Position numbers and translations under genes: made by a program
Shown: positions 28,801 through 38,066 of the stretch, piece by piece
How positions within the stretch are numbered: position 1 is the stretch's first letter
Layout: every line of letters starts with the position of its first letter
Notes under the pieces: model-generated
The model's database searches: none
What the model was told of the DNA's origin: nothing
What the model saw: only the letters and a program-made list of their open reading frames with translations
Origin: Oceanicaulis sp.
GTDB taxonomy: Bacteria > Pseudomonadota > Alphaproteobacteria > Caulobacterales > Maricaulaceae
Assembly (NCBI GenBank): GCA_040112665.1
Contig: CP157796.1
Span: 436,813 to 500,812, forward strand
DNA length: 64,000 nt
Reading direction: 5' to 3'

Positions 28801-30593
28801 AACGATTGTCCGATCGAGATGTAGACCTGAACCACGTCGTCGCGCTCCCGGGGATCGAGCGGGGTGGCGATGTCCACGCGCAGGGGACCGAAGCCGGGAT
28901 AGTAGCGCAGCCCCAAACCCGCGCCGTAACGCATCGCACCGAAATCGGGCTGGCTGTCCTCGGTGGCCGCGCCGCCGTCGACGAACACCACCGCGCCGAA
29001 GCGTTCGTTATACCGGTAGCGCACCTCGCCGCTCACCTCGGCCAGCGCCGCCCCGCCGAACGGTTCGAGCACGTTGGTGATCGGGCTGGGCCTGAACGGG
29101 GACAGGCTCTGATAGGCGTAGCCGCGCACCGACCCGCCGCCGCCGGCGTAGAAGCGCTCGTCCACGCCCACCCGGAAGGCCGACGCGCCCTGCAGCGTGC
29201 CCACCCGCACCCGGCCGGCGAGCACGATCTTGTCGCTAACGCCGCGATAGCCCCTCAGCCCGCCCACGAGCCGGACGAAGCGCACGTCGTTATCGCCGAA
29301 CGACCAGCCCGGCTCGGCGGCGAGATCGACGAATACACCGTTTCTGGGATCGAGCGGATCGTCGCGCCCGTCATAGGCCGCCCCGATCGGCGCGGAGAGC
29401 GTGTTCAGCCGCCGCTCGCCGCGCGCGTCGCGGATCTCGGCGGTGGAGAACTCCACCCCGGCGCTCGCGCTGATGCGTTCGGTGACCTGGCGGGTGAGCG
29501 TAGCGCTGGTGCGCACCACGTCCTGGTCGAAGGCGTCAGTGCGCTCCTGGGCGGCTTCGGCGAACAGCGTCAGCTCCTGGCCGTACTGCCTCCAGTGGGG
29601 CGCGACGAACTCCGCAGACACCGAGCGTTCGAGTTCGGCGAGCTGGCCGGCGAGGGTCAGAAGCTCGGCCTGGCCGAACAGATTGCGGCGCGTCCAGGCG
29701 ATTTCCGCGCCGATCCCTTCGTCAGTGGAATACGACGCGATGCCTTCCAGCCTGTGCCTGGGCGCAGGATCGGCGCGAACGTCCACCAGCCGGTAGCCGT
29801 TCTCATCCTCCACGCCGGCGGGTGCGAGCCGGGCGTCGGCCACCGCGATCGCTTCGAGCCCCTGAAGCCGGCTCGCGAACTCGGCCAGCGCCGGCCGGCT
29901 CGCCGGTTCGCCGATCTCATAGGGAGCGAGCCGATCGATGTATTCAGGATCGAGCTCGGCCAGGCCGCCGGCGAATTCGGGATCGCCGAAGCGGATGAAG
30001 TCGCCGGTCCTGAAAAGAAAATCGGCGAAGGCCTGATCGACCGCATGATCGACGATGATCTCATGATCGCCCTCGGCCGCGTCCGGATAGCCCGAGCTGC
30101 GCAGCTCGGCGAGCACGCGGGCGCGGGCGTCGATCACGCCGCGCGCGGTGATCGGATCACCGACCGCGAGCCCCAGCGCGCGGCGGGCTTCAGGCTCCGG
30201 CGGCGGCGCACCCGCGGGCTGGTCGAAAACCACCTCGACCGAGCCGAAGGTGAATTGCGGGCCGGGCCGCACGCGGATGACGGGCCGCTGCGCCTCGTCC
30301 AGGCGCGGATCGACCACGGCGGCGTAATAGCCCTGGCTTTCAAGCCAGAGCCGCGCACGTTCGGCGGCGTCCTGCGCCCGCTCGCGCGCGCGGAAACGAT
30401 CTTCAGCCGGATCGGCCTCGCCCAGCGCTTCGGCCAGACCGGCGCGCAGGCTGCGGTCCTCGATCCCCTCGATGCGCGCCATGGGCGCGGCGGTCGAGGC
30501 TGCGCTCAGGCACACAGCTGCGATCAGGGCGAGCGCGGTCGCGACTGCGGGCGGCATGGCCGCGTTACAGGAACTTCGAAGCAATGCGTTCAT
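28797..30593 (-). CDS. tamA: Outer-membrane assembly protein TamA (Omp85 family)
   Basis: 598 residues with a signal peptide (to about residue 35). Three POTRA-like domains follow (about 40-265), including ARLWLESQGYYAAVVDPRLDEAQRPVIRVRPGPQFTFGSVEV, the typical first TamA POTRA motif. An Omp85 16-strand barrel occupies about 290-598, with the lid-loop motif VRGY inside YAGGGGSVRGYAYQ and the terminal strand VQVYISIGQSF ending in Phe. TamA with TamB forms the translocation and assembly module of the outer membrane. Translationally coupled to tamB (ATGA overlap). Confidence 0.93.
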   Translation of the reverse strand: MNALLRSSCNAAMPPAVATALALIAAVCLSAASTAAPMARIEGIEDRSLRAGLAEALGEADPAEDRFRARERAQDAAERARLWLESQGYYAAVVDPRLDEAQRPVIRVRPGPQFTFGSVEVVFDQPAGAPPPEPEARRALGLAVGDPITARGVIDARARVLAELRSSGYPDAAEGDHEIIVDHAVDQAFADFLFRTGDFIRFGDPEFAGGLAELDPEYIDRLAPYEIGEPASRPALAEFASRLQGLEAIAVADARLAPAGVEDENGYRLVDVRADPAPRHRLEGIASYSTDEGIGAEIAWTRRNLFGQAELLTLAGQLAELERSVSAEFVAPHWRQYGQELTLFAEAAQERTDAFDQDVVRTSATLTRQVTERISASAGVEFSTAEIRDARGERRLNTLSAPIGAAYDGRDDPLDPRNGVFVDLAAEPGWSFGDNDVRFVRLVGGLRGYRGVSDKIVLAGRVRVGTLQGASAFRVGVDERFYAGGGGSVRGYAYQSLSPFRPSPITNVLEPFGGAALAEVSGEVRYRYNERFGAVVFVDGGAATEDSQPDFGAMRYGAGLGLRYYPGFGPLRVDIATPLDPRERDDVVQVYISIGQSF

Positions 30594-30729
30594 TCGTCAG
30601 GCGGTCTCGCGCCCCCTCGGCCTCGCTGAACTAACACGCGCGAGCGAAATTCGTGACACGGAAGCGGCGCCGGGCGTGGTTTTTTCCCGATCGGCCGCTC
30701 TGTGACTGGCCGTCGCCGCGAGCGGGTGT

Positions 30730-30743
30730 AAGTTGCGCAACTT
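30730..30743. promoter_or_regulatory. Perfect 14-bp palindrome upstream of the second RND operon
   Basis: AAGTTGCGCAACTT reads identically on both strands and stands in the divergent region between tamA and the second RND adaptor gene, 40 bp before the adaptor start. It is typical in size for a dimeric regulator site. No regulator gene is adjacent, so the binding protein is unknown. Confidence 0.4.
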
Positions 30744-30783
30744 GAGCCGTCGGCGAACGGCGTTCGATTCGGAAGATGCGTTC

Positions 30784-32130
30784 ATGAGCGAAGAATGCCA
30801 GCGATTGCGGCAGGACGATGCCCGTCGCGAGGCCGGCGGGGATGGCCGGAGCGAGGATGACGGCCGCGGCTGGATCGGCTGGCTGCAGATCGCCGCTGTC
30901 GTGCTCGTGGTGCTGATCGCCGTCGCGCTGACGGTCTGGCTGTCCAATCAGGGCGGCGAGGCGGGCGAACGTCCGCCCGAGCGCCCGCCCGTCCCGGTGC
31001 GCGTGACCGAGCCGGTCGTCGCCGATCATCAGGTCGATATCGAGGTGACCGGCACCGTCACGGTCACCGCCTTCGTCAATCTCGTCCCTGAAGTCGGCGG
31101 ACGGGTGATCGAGGTGTCCGACGCGGTGCGCACGGGCGCGAGCTTCACCGCCGGGGAGATCCTGTTCCGCATCGATCCGCGCGATTACGAAGTCGCGCTG
31201 ACCCGCGCCCGCTCCCAGCTCGCCACCGCGCGCAGCCAGTTCGCCCAGACCCGGGCCGAAGCCGAGGTCGCCCGCGAAGAATGGGACAATCTCTATCCCG
31301 GCCAGCCGATCACCGCGCTCGCCGCCCGCGAGCCCCAGCTCGAAGCTGCGCGCGGCCAGCTCCTGTCGGCTGAAGCGCAGGTGCGGCAGGCTGAGCTCGA
31401 TCTCGAGCGCACGACGTTCTCCCTGCCTTTCTCCGGCCGGATCACCGAAAGCCGGCTCGAGGTCGGCCAGCAGCTCGCACCCGGCCAGTCCTACGGCACG
31501 GCGTATGATTTCGAGGCGGTGGAGCTGGTCGCGCCGGTTCCTCCCACCGATCTCGCGCGCATCGGCGCAGCGACCGGACGGCCCGCCCAGGTCCGGCTGG
31601 AAGCGGGCGGTCCGGTGTTCGAGGCGGTCGTGGCCCGTACAGGAGCCCGGCTCGACGCCCGCACGCGCTTCATCGATCTTTATATCGATCCCGGCGCGGA
31701 AGGACGCACCCTGCAGCCGGGCCTGTTCGCCGACGTGCGCATTCTCGGTCCCGAACTCGAAAACGTGATGATCCTGCCCGCCAACGCCGTGATCGGGCTC
31801 GATCAGGTGCGTCTGGTGGAAGACGGCGCGATCGTTTCAGAGCGCGTGCAGGTGCTCGACCGGCCGCGCGGCCGGGTCATCGTCCGGCCGTTCGATATTC
31901 ATGACGGCTTGATCGTCTCCCCGCTGCCTGAAGGCGCGGAAGGGCGCGACACCGAAATCGTCGAGACTGTCGAACCGCCCGCCCCGGAGTTCGACCCCGG
32001 CTACGCGCCCGCCCCGCCTCTGCGCGATGCGAGCGGCGAGCGCCCCGACAGCCCGGCCGAAGCCGAGGCGATGGAGGAAGACCGCGAGACGCTCGCCCCG
32101 CCTGAAGACCGCGCCGGAGAGCGCGGATGA
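30784..32130 (+). CDS. RND periplasmic adaptor subunit, second system
   Basis: 448 residues from ATG 30784 (MSEECQRL). A cytoplasmic N-terminus of about 35 residues precedes one membrane anchor (about 39-60, IAAVVLVVLIAVALTVWL), so it is anchored by a helix rather than lipid. The adaptor core follows: VNLVPEVGGRVIEVSDAVRTGASFTAGEILFRIDP (lipoyl half), a helical hairpin (~130-205), FSLPFSGRITESRLEVGQQLAPGQSYGTAY, and the beta-barrel. The last ~50 residues are an unusual acidic, Pro-rich tail. It pairs with the RND gene that begins in its stop codon (ATGA). The combination resembles HAE1-type efflux. Confidence 0.9.
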   Translation: MSEECQRLRQDDARREAGGDGRSEDDGRGWIGWLQIAAVVLVVLIAVALTVWLSNQGGEAGERPPERPPVPVRVTEPVVADHQVDIEVTGTVTVTAFVNLVPEVGGRVIEVSDAVRTGASFTAGEILFRIDPRDYEVALTRARSQLATARSQFAQTRAEAEVAREEWDNLYPGQPITALAAREPQLEAARGQLLSAEAQVRQAELDLERTTFSLPFSGRITESRLEVGQQLAPGQSYGTAYDFEAVELVAPVPPTDLARIGAATGRPAQVRLEAGGPVFEAVVARTGARLDARTRFIDLYIDPGAEGRTLQPGLFADVRILGPELENVMILPANAVIGLDQVRLVEDGAIVSERVQVLDRPRGRVIVRPFDIHDGLIVSPLPEGAEGRDTEIVETVEPPAPEFDPGYAPAPPLRDASGERPDSPAEAEAMEEDRETLAPPEDRAGERG

Positions 32131-35100
32131 GCGAGACCGGCGGCGCAGATCGCGACGAGCAGATCCCGCCCTCGGCCGGATCGGGCTGGCCTGGAAAGGG
32201 GCTGGTGGGCTGGTTCGTGAAGAACCCGGTCGCCGCGAACCTGTTGATGATCCTGTTCCTCGCCGGCGGCGCCTTCACCGCGGCGACGATCCCGACCGAG
32301 GTCTTCCCCACCCTCTCGCCCGGTCAGGTGCAGGTCAGCGTGATCTATCCCGGCGCCACGCCCGGCGACGTGGAGGAAAGCGTCACCCGCCGCATCGAGG
32401 AAGCGGTGCTGGGCATCGACGGCGTGGAGCGCGTGCGCTCGGTGGCCTCTGAAGGCCGGGGTACGGTGACGGTCGAGCTGCGCCAGTTCGCCGACGCCCA
32501 GATCGTCAAGGACGATGTCGAAACGGCGGTGGACTCCATCGCCGACTTCCCGCCCGCCGAGGCCGAACAGGTGCAGATCCGCGTGCCCCAGCCGGTGACC
32601 ACCGTGCTGACCTTCGCGCTGACCGGCCCGGTCAGCGAGCGCACCCTGCGCCAGGCCGGCGAAATGGCCGAGCGCGACCTGCTCACCCGGCCGGAGATCA
32701 CCACCGTCTCGCTGCGCGGCGTGCGCCAGTACGAAATCTCGATCTCGGTCAGCGAGGACGCGCTCAGGCGCTACGGCTTGAGTTTTTCGGAAGTCTCTCA
32801 GGCCGTGCGCAACGCTTCGCTCGACCTGTCGGGCGGGGAGATCCGCACTGCGGCCGGCGACATCCTGCTGCGCACGAACGCCAGGCGCGAGACCGGCGAA
32901 GCGTTCGAGGACGTGATCGTGCGCTCCTCGACCAGCGGTGCGCGGGTGCGTCTGGGCGATGTCGCCGAGATCCGCGACGGGTTTCAGGACGAGCCGCTGA
33001 TCAGCGAGTTCGACGGCGAGCCGGCCGTGTTCGTCGACGTGCAGATCCAGGGCAGCGAAGACTTGCTCGACGTGCGCAACGGCGCGGTGGCCTGGCTTCA
33101 ATCCGATCCGGCCCTGCCTGAAGGCGTGACGGCCACCATCGCGTCAGACCAGTCCAAGGTCTTCCGCGAGCGCATCGCGCTTCTGGCGCGCAACGCCATC
33201 ATCGGCTTCACGCTCGTCTTCCTTCTGCTGGTGCTGATGCTCGATCTGCGGCTCGCCTTCTGGGTGGCGATGGGCGTGCCGATCTCGTTCCTGGGCGGCT
33301 TCGCGCTGTTCGGCGCGGCGGGCGTGACGCTGAATTTCATCACCACGTTCGGCCTCATCGTCGTGCTCGGCATTGTGGTCGACGACGCCATCGTGGTGGG
33401 CGAGAACACAGACCGCGAGCGCACCAAGGGCCGAACGCCCGAGGAGGCCGCCATCGCGGGGGTGACCGGCGTGGCCGCGCCGGTCTTCGTGGGCGTTCTG
33501 ACGACCATGGCCGCCTTCGGTCCGCTGATCTTCTCCGGCGGTGAGTTCGGCGAGATCACCCGGCCGATCCCGATCGTGGTGATCTGCATTCTCGCGGTCT
33601 CGCTGGTCGAGGCCTTCCTGATCCTTCCCAGCCACCTGGCCCATGGCCGGGACTGGTCGCGCGGTCCGCTGAAGAAGATCCAGGACAGCGTCGCGAACGC
33701 CCTGCGCCGCTTCGCCGAGGGGCCGGTGGCGAACTGGGCGCATTTCGCCGCGAAGACCCGCTATCTGGTGGCGCTGGGCGGGATCGCGATCCTGGCGCTG
33801 GTGATGTCGCTGGCGGTCACGGGGATCGTGCGCTTCGTGTTCTTTCCTTCGATCGATTCAGAGCAGGTGATCGCCAACCTCACCTTGCCCGAGGGCGCGC
33901 CGTTTGAAGAAACCCGCCGCGCCGCCGAGCGCATGGTCGAGGCCGCCGAGGCGCTGCAGGAGAAGTACGAGGAGGCCGGCGCGCCGGCGATCGACAACAT
34001 CCTGGTGACCATCGGCGGGCGCACCAGCCTGTTCGGCGGGCCGGGGTCGACGCAATCGACGACGGTGGCGTCCAACATCGCGCAGATCGAACTGCAGCTC
34101 GCCGCCGCCTCACGCCGCGATATCGGGTCGAGCGAGCTCGAGGCCGAATGGCGCGACCGGATCGGCCAGCTTCCCGGCGTGGAGCGGCTGACCATCGTCT
34201 CCTCGGCCGGTCCGCAGCAATCGGACATCGCCTACGAACTCAGCCATCCCGACAACGCCACGCTGGAAGACGCGGTGCGCCGCTTCGCCGAGGAGCTGGG
34301 CCGGATCGAAGGCGTCACCGAAATCGACGACGGCTTCGATCTGGGCAAGCGGCAGCTCAATTTCACGCTGACCCCGGCGGGCGAAGCGGCGGGCCTGACC
34401 CCGTCGGACATCGCCCGGCAGGTGCGTCAGGCCTTCTTCGGCGAGGAAGTCCAGCGCATCCAGCGCGGCCGCGACGAGGTGCGCGTGTTCGTGCGCTATC
34501 CCGAACGGCTGAGGGACGATCTCGCCGCGCTGAGCGAGCTGCGCATCCGCCTGCCGCAGACCCTGCAGCCCGCCGCCGAGCCCGGCGCGCCGCCCGAGCC
34601 GTCCGAGACCGGCGCGCTGCCGCTTTCGGTGGCCGCGGCGATCACCGAGACCCGCTCCTACACCCAGATCGAGCGCATCGACGGACGCCGCGTGATCGAG
34701 GCGACCGCGGACGTGGACGAAGCGATCATTACCCCAGGCGAAGCGCGCGGGATCGTGGAGAGCGAGATCCTGAACCAGCTGGTGGAGGATTACCCGGGCC
34801 TGGAATACCGGCTGGCGGGCGCGGGCCGCGAGCAGCAACAGGATTTCGCCTCGCTGGGCCAGGGCCTGATGGTGGCGGTGCTGATCATGTACGCGCTCCT
34901 GGCCACCCAGCTGCGCAGCTATGTCCAGCCGCTGATCATCCTCATAGCCATTCCGTTCGGCGTCGGCGGCGCGATCCTTGGCCATTTCCTGTTGGGATAC
35001 GACCTCTCCTTCCCCTCGATCTTCGGGATCGTCGCGCTGTCAGGGGTGGTGGTGAACGCCTCGATCGTGCTGATCGACCGGTACAACATCAATGTCGGCG

Positions 35101-35513
35101 AACGCGGGATAGATCCCATCGAGGGCGTCGCAGAGGCGGCCAGCCGGCGCTTCAGGCCGGTGCTGATCACCACGCTGACGACCGCGCTGGGCCTGCTCCC
35201 GATCATCACCGAGACGAGCCCTCAGGCGCAATTCCTGGTGCCGATGGCGGTCTCGCTGGGCGCGGGGCTCGTCTTCGCGGCGATCTCGATCCTGATGCTG
35301 CTGCCCGCCTTCGTCCTCATCGTGGAGGACATTCGCGCCCATCAGCTCGACGCCTTCCTGATCGCGCTGGCGGTGATCGTCACGTTGGCGGGCTTCGCCG
35401 TGCTGGGCGCGTTCGGCACCCTGCTCGTCCCGGTCGCGATCGCGGTGATCGTCTGGCGCGTGATCGCGGCCCGCAACAGCGGGCGCACGATCGCCGACGC
35501 GCAGACGGTCTAG
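32127..35513 (+). CDS. RND efflux permease, second system (HAE1-like, extended)
   Basis: 1128 residues, about 100 longer than the pump at 17-20 kb. TM1 is near residues 33-55 (NPVAANLLMILFLAGGAF). The porter domain has VSVIYPGATPGDVEESVTRRIEEAV. TM4 carries two adjacent acids (GIVVDDAIVVGENTDRE). The second half repeats with LSGVVVNASIVLIDRYN. Extra length comes from an insert in the second porter region (about 815-835, Pro-rich) and a C-terminal extension with two more hydrophobic segments (about 1080-1115). It is coupled to the adaptor gene by a 4-bp overlap and ends 2 bp from the convergent thrS stop codon. Substrate unknown. Confidence 0.9.
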   Translation: MSETGGADRDEQIPPSAGSGWPGKGLVGWFVKNPVAANLLMILFLAGGAFTAATIPTEVFPTLSPGQVQVSVIYPGATPGDVEESVTRRIEEAVLGIDGVERVRSVASEGRGTVTVELRQFADAQIVKDDVETAVDSIADFPPAEAEQVQIRVPQPVTTVLTFALTGPVSERTLRQAGEMAERDLLTRPEITTVSLRGVRQYEISISVSEDALRRYGLSFSEVSQAVRNASLDLSGGEIRTAAGDILLRTNARRETGEAFEDVIVRSSTSGARVRLGDVAEIRDGFQDEPLISEFDGEPAVFVDVQIQGSEDLLDVRNGAVAWLQSDPALPEGVTATIASDQSKVFRERIALLARNAIIGFTLVFLLLVLMLDLRLAFWVAMGVPISFLGGFALFGAAGVTLNFITTFGLIVVLGIVVDDAIVVGENTDRERTKGRTPEEAAIAGVTGVAAPVFVGVLTTMAAFGPLIFSGGEFGEITRPIPIVVICILAVSLVEAFLILPSHLAHGRDWSRGPLKKIQDSVANALRRFAEGPVANWAHFAAKTRYLVALGGIAILALVMSLAVTGIVRFVFFPSIDSEQVIANLTLPEGAPFEETRRAAERMVEAAEALQEKYEEAGAPAIDNILVTIGGRTSLFGGPGSTQSTTVASNIAQIELQLAAASRRDIGSSELEAEWRDRIGQLPGVERLTIVSSAGPQQSDIAYELSHPDNATLEDAVRRFAEELGRIEGVTEIDDGFDLGKRQLNFTLTPAGEAAGLTPSDIARQVRQAFFGEEVQRIQRGRDEVRVFVRYPERLRDDLAALSELRIRLPQTLQPAAEPGAPPEPSETGALPLSVAAAITETRSYTQIERIDGRRVIEATADVDEAIITPGEARGIVESEILNQLVEDYPGLEYRLAGAGREQQQDFASLGQGLMVAVLIMYALLATQLRSYVQPLIILIAIPFGVGGAILGHFLLGYDLSFPSIFGIVALSGVVVNASIVLIDRYNINVGERGIDPIEGVAEAASRRFRPVLITTLTTALGLLPIITETSPQAQFLVPMAVSLGAGLVFAAISILMLLPAFVLIVEDIRAHQLDAFLIALAVIVTLAGFAVLGAFGTLLVPVAIAVIVWRVIAARNSGRTIADAQTV

Positions 35514-35515
35514 GT

Positions 35516-37366
35516 CTACCCCGCCGCCTGCGGCTTGGGCAGGTCGGCGCGGGCGCGCTGTTCGGCGGCGATGCGGTCGATCAGCTGGTCGACCGGCATG
35601 GTCCCGAGGTCGCCGAGATCGCGATGGCGAACGGCGACATGGCCGGCCTCGGCCTCGGCGTCGCCGACGACCAGCATGTAGGGGATCTGCCGGTTCTGCG
35701 CGTTGCGGATCTTCTTCTGCATGCGCTCGGCGGCCAGGTCCGCCTCCACGCGGATCCCGCCATGCACGGTGTCCACCTCGGCGTTGAACAGGCGCTTTTT
35801 CACGTCTTCGGCGTAGTCCTCGTGACGGTCCGCGATCGGAATGACGATCGCCTGGACCGGCGCGATCCAGGTCGGAAACTTGCCTGCGTAGTGCTCGATC
35901 AGGAAGGCGGTGAAGCGCTCATGGCTGCCCAGCGGAGCGCGGTGGATGACATAGACCGGCTTCTTGCCGCCGTCTGAGTCCGTATAGGTCAGATCGAAGC
36001 GCTTGGTCGCCATGAAGTCGAGCTGATTGGTGGAGATCGCGTACTCGGTGCCGACCACGGATTTGACCATGAAGTCCACCTTCGGCCCGTAGAACGCCGC
36101 CTCGCCCTCGACCTCCTTGTAGGGATAGCCGGACTCGTCCATCGCCTCTTTCAGGATGCCGAGCGCCTTCTTCCAGCCCGCCGCGTCGTCAACATATTTT
36201 TCGAGGTTCTCGAAATCGGGCAGCGACAGCCGCATCCAGAAATCCTCGATGCCGAACAGGCGGTAATAGTCCGCGTGCATGTGCATCACGGCCAGGAACT
36301 CGTCCTTGGCCTGGTCCTCGCGGCAATAGATGTGCGCGTCGTTCTGGCAGAAGCCGCGAACGCGCATGAGGCCCGAAAGCCCGCCCGAGGCCTCGTGGCG
36401 ATAGACCTGTCCGTATTCGGACAGGCGCACGGGAAGGTCGCGATAGCTCCACTGGTCGTGGGCGTAGAGCATGTGATGGTGCGGGCAGTTCATCGGGCGC
36501 AGATAGTATTCCTGCTCGTCGATGATGATCGGCGCGTACATGTCGTCGGCGTAGTAGGGCAGATGGCCCGACTTCACATAGAGATCGCCCTTGGTGATGT
36601 GGGGCGTGGAGACGCGCGAATACCCCGCCTTGTGCTCGGTGTTGCGCGCCAGGCGTTCGAGCTCGTCGCGGATGACGTTGCCGGCGGGCAGCCACATGGG
36701 CAGGCCCGCGCCGACTTCCTCGACCAGGGTGAACAGCCCCAGCTCCTTGCCGATCTTGCGGTGGTCGCGCTTGGCCTGCTCTTCGAGGCGGACCAGCTCG
36801 GCTTCCAGCTCTTCCTTGGTGGGAAACGCGATCGCATGGATGCGCTGCAGCTGGGCGTTCTTCTGGTCGCCGCGCCAGTAGGCGCCCGCGATCGACTTGA
36901 GCTTGAAATGGCCGACCTCGCCGGAATGGTCCACGTGCGGGCCCCGGCACAGATCGACGAAATCGCCGGTGCGGTAGAAGCTGATGGTATCCACGCCTTC
37001 GCCGACGACGGACTCGTCGCCGGTCTCCTTGGCGATGGCCGTCGAGCCCTTGTCGCGCAGGAGCTTCAAAAGCTCGACTTTGAAGGGCTGGTTCTCGCGC
37101 TCCATGTACGCGATCGCCTCGTCCACGCTGAGCTCCTCGCGCTCGAAGCGGTGCTTCTTCTTGCGCAGCTCCTTCATGCGCTTTTCGATCTTCTGAAGGT
37201 CTTCGACCGTCAGCGCCTCGTCGAGCTTGATGTCGTAGAAGAACCCGGTCTCGGTCGCCGGCCCCACGCCGAACTGGGCGTTCGGATAGAGGTCCTTGAC
37301 GGCCGCAGCCATGAGGTGGGCCGCCGAGTGGCGGCGCGTATCGGCGTCGAATTCCTGCTGGGACAT
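35516..37366 (-). CDS. thrS: Threonyl-tRNA synthetase lacking the N-terminal TGS domain
   Basis: 616 residues from ATG 37366 (MSQQEFDADTRRHSAAH). It charges tRNA-Thr in the cytoplasm. The editing domain is intact at the very start (H13-S-A-A-H17 and the C-R-G-P-H motif near residue 160). Class II motifs follow: VYRHEASGGLSGLMRVRGFCQND (motif 2) and HRAPLGSHERFTAFLIEHY (motif 3), with the zinc Cys in MNCPHHHMLY. The anticodon-binding domain occupies about 510-616. The ~60-residue TGS domain that normally precedes the editing domain (642 residues in E. coli) is missing: a longer frame upstream encodes only low-complexity, non-TGS sequence. The role itself is certain. Confidence 0.95.
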   Translation of the reverse strand: MSQQEFDADTRRHSAAHLMAAAVKDLYPNAQFGVGPATETGFFYDIKLDEALTVEDLQKIEKRMKELRKKKHRFEREELSVDEAIAYMERENQPFKVELLKLLRDKGSTAIAKETGDESVVGEGVDTISFYRTGDFVDLCRGPHVDHSGEVGHFKLKSIAGAYWRGDQKNAQLQRIHAIAFPTKEELEAELVRLEEQAKRDHRKIGKELGLFTLVEEVGAGLPMWLPAGNVIRDELERLARNTEHKAGYSRVSTPHITKGDLYVKSGHLPYYADDMYAPIIIDEQEYYLRPMNCPHHHMLYAHDQWSYRDLPVRLSEYGQVYRHEASGGLSGLMRVRGFCQNDAHIYCREDQAKDEFLAVMHMHADYYRLFGIEDFWMRLSLPDFENLEKYVDDAAGWKKALGILKEAMDESGYPYKEVEGEAAFYGPKVDFMVKSVVGTEYAISTNQLDFMATKRFDLTYTDSDGGKKPVYVIHRAPLGSHERFTAFLIEHYAGKFPTWIAPVQAIVIPIADRHEDYAEDVKKRLFNAEVDTVHGGIRVEADLAAERMQKKIRNAQNRQIPYMLVVGDAEAEAGHVAVRHRDLGDLGTMPVDQLIDRIAAEQRARADLPKPQAAG

Positions 37367-37580
37367 GGTTCTTCTTCGTGCGTTCGGTGTTCGGTCCGGG
37401 TGCGCTCTTCCATGCGCGAACGCCCGATTTAGGACCTTTGTCCGCCCCTGTCCACGAAGGCGGGCGGCGCGCTCCGCTACCGCGCTGCGCAGCGCGATCC
37501 AAGCGCAGGAACCCCAGCGCGGATCGAGGCTTTCTCCGGTCACCAGAGGGCGGCGGCGACCCGATGAGGAGTGACAGGGC

Positions 37581-38063
37581 ATGGCTCACACAGACCAGAC
37601 GAAATCCGGCGCGGACGGTGAAGCGGGCCGCGCCGCCGAACGCGCGGGCGAGGCGGCCCACGAGGCCAGGCGCGCGGGCGAAGATCTCGGCCGCGCCGCC
37701 GCCGATCTCGGCGAGGAACGCGCCGAGCAGGGCCGCGAGCGCGCCTACAAGTCCCTCGAAACCGCCTCCGACCGGCTGCGCGAAGCGGGCTCGGACCTGA
37801 AAGACCAGGACGAAAGGCTCGCCGGCGAGCTGATCGACCGCGCCGCGCAAGGGCTGGGGCAGGCCGCCGGTTTCCTGCGCGAACGGCGCACCGGCGACAT
37901 GCTGCACGACGTTCAGGAGTTCGGGCGCAGAAACCCGGCCGCCTTCCTGGGCGCCAGCGCGGCCGTGGGCCTTCTGATTTCGCGCGTGGCCAAGACCGCC
38001 GCCGAGCGTCAGCAGACCGGTCCGACCGGGCGCACCTCAGACGACCTTTATCGGGAGGGCTGA
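37581..38063 (+). CDS. Small amphipathic membrane protein (nutrient-deprivation-induced type)
   Basis: 160 residues. Ala/Glu/Arg-rich helical repeats fill residues ~10-105 (AERAGEAAHEARRAGEDLGRAAADLGEE), probably an amphipathic coiled helix. RNPAAFLGASAAVGLLISRVAKTA (about 119-142) is a single membrane segment resembling ElaB/YqjD-type C-terminal anchors. It starts a tight run with a holin-like and a DUF3618 protein; this trio recurs in alphaproteobacteria, where the first member is called nutrient-deprivation-induced protein. The biochemical role is unknown; a stationary-phase envelope or ribosome-tethering function is possible. Confidence 0.72.
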   Translation: MAHTDQTKSGADGEAGRAAERAGEAAHEARRAGEDLGRAAADLGEERAEQGRERAYKSLETASDRLREAGSDLKDQDERLAGELIDRAAQGLGQAAGFLRERRTGDMLHDVQEFGRRNPAAFLGASAAVGLLISRVAKTAAERQQTGPTGRTSDDLYREG

Positions 38064-38066
38064 TCC

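Noticed and set aside
30762..30770. GTTCGATTC, resembling a tRNA T-loop
   Set aside because: Flanking bases do not pair into a T-stem and no acceptor or anticodon stem is present.
37481..37496. 16-bp palindrome CGCGCTGCGCAGCGCG upstream of thrS
   Set aside because: Built only of GC alternation with CGC repeats, easily expected by chance in this base composition; no promoter context.
37367..37582. N-terminal extension of ThrRS through the upstream region
   Set aside because: The added residues are low-complexity and not TGS-like; ATG 37366 directly precedes the editing domain.
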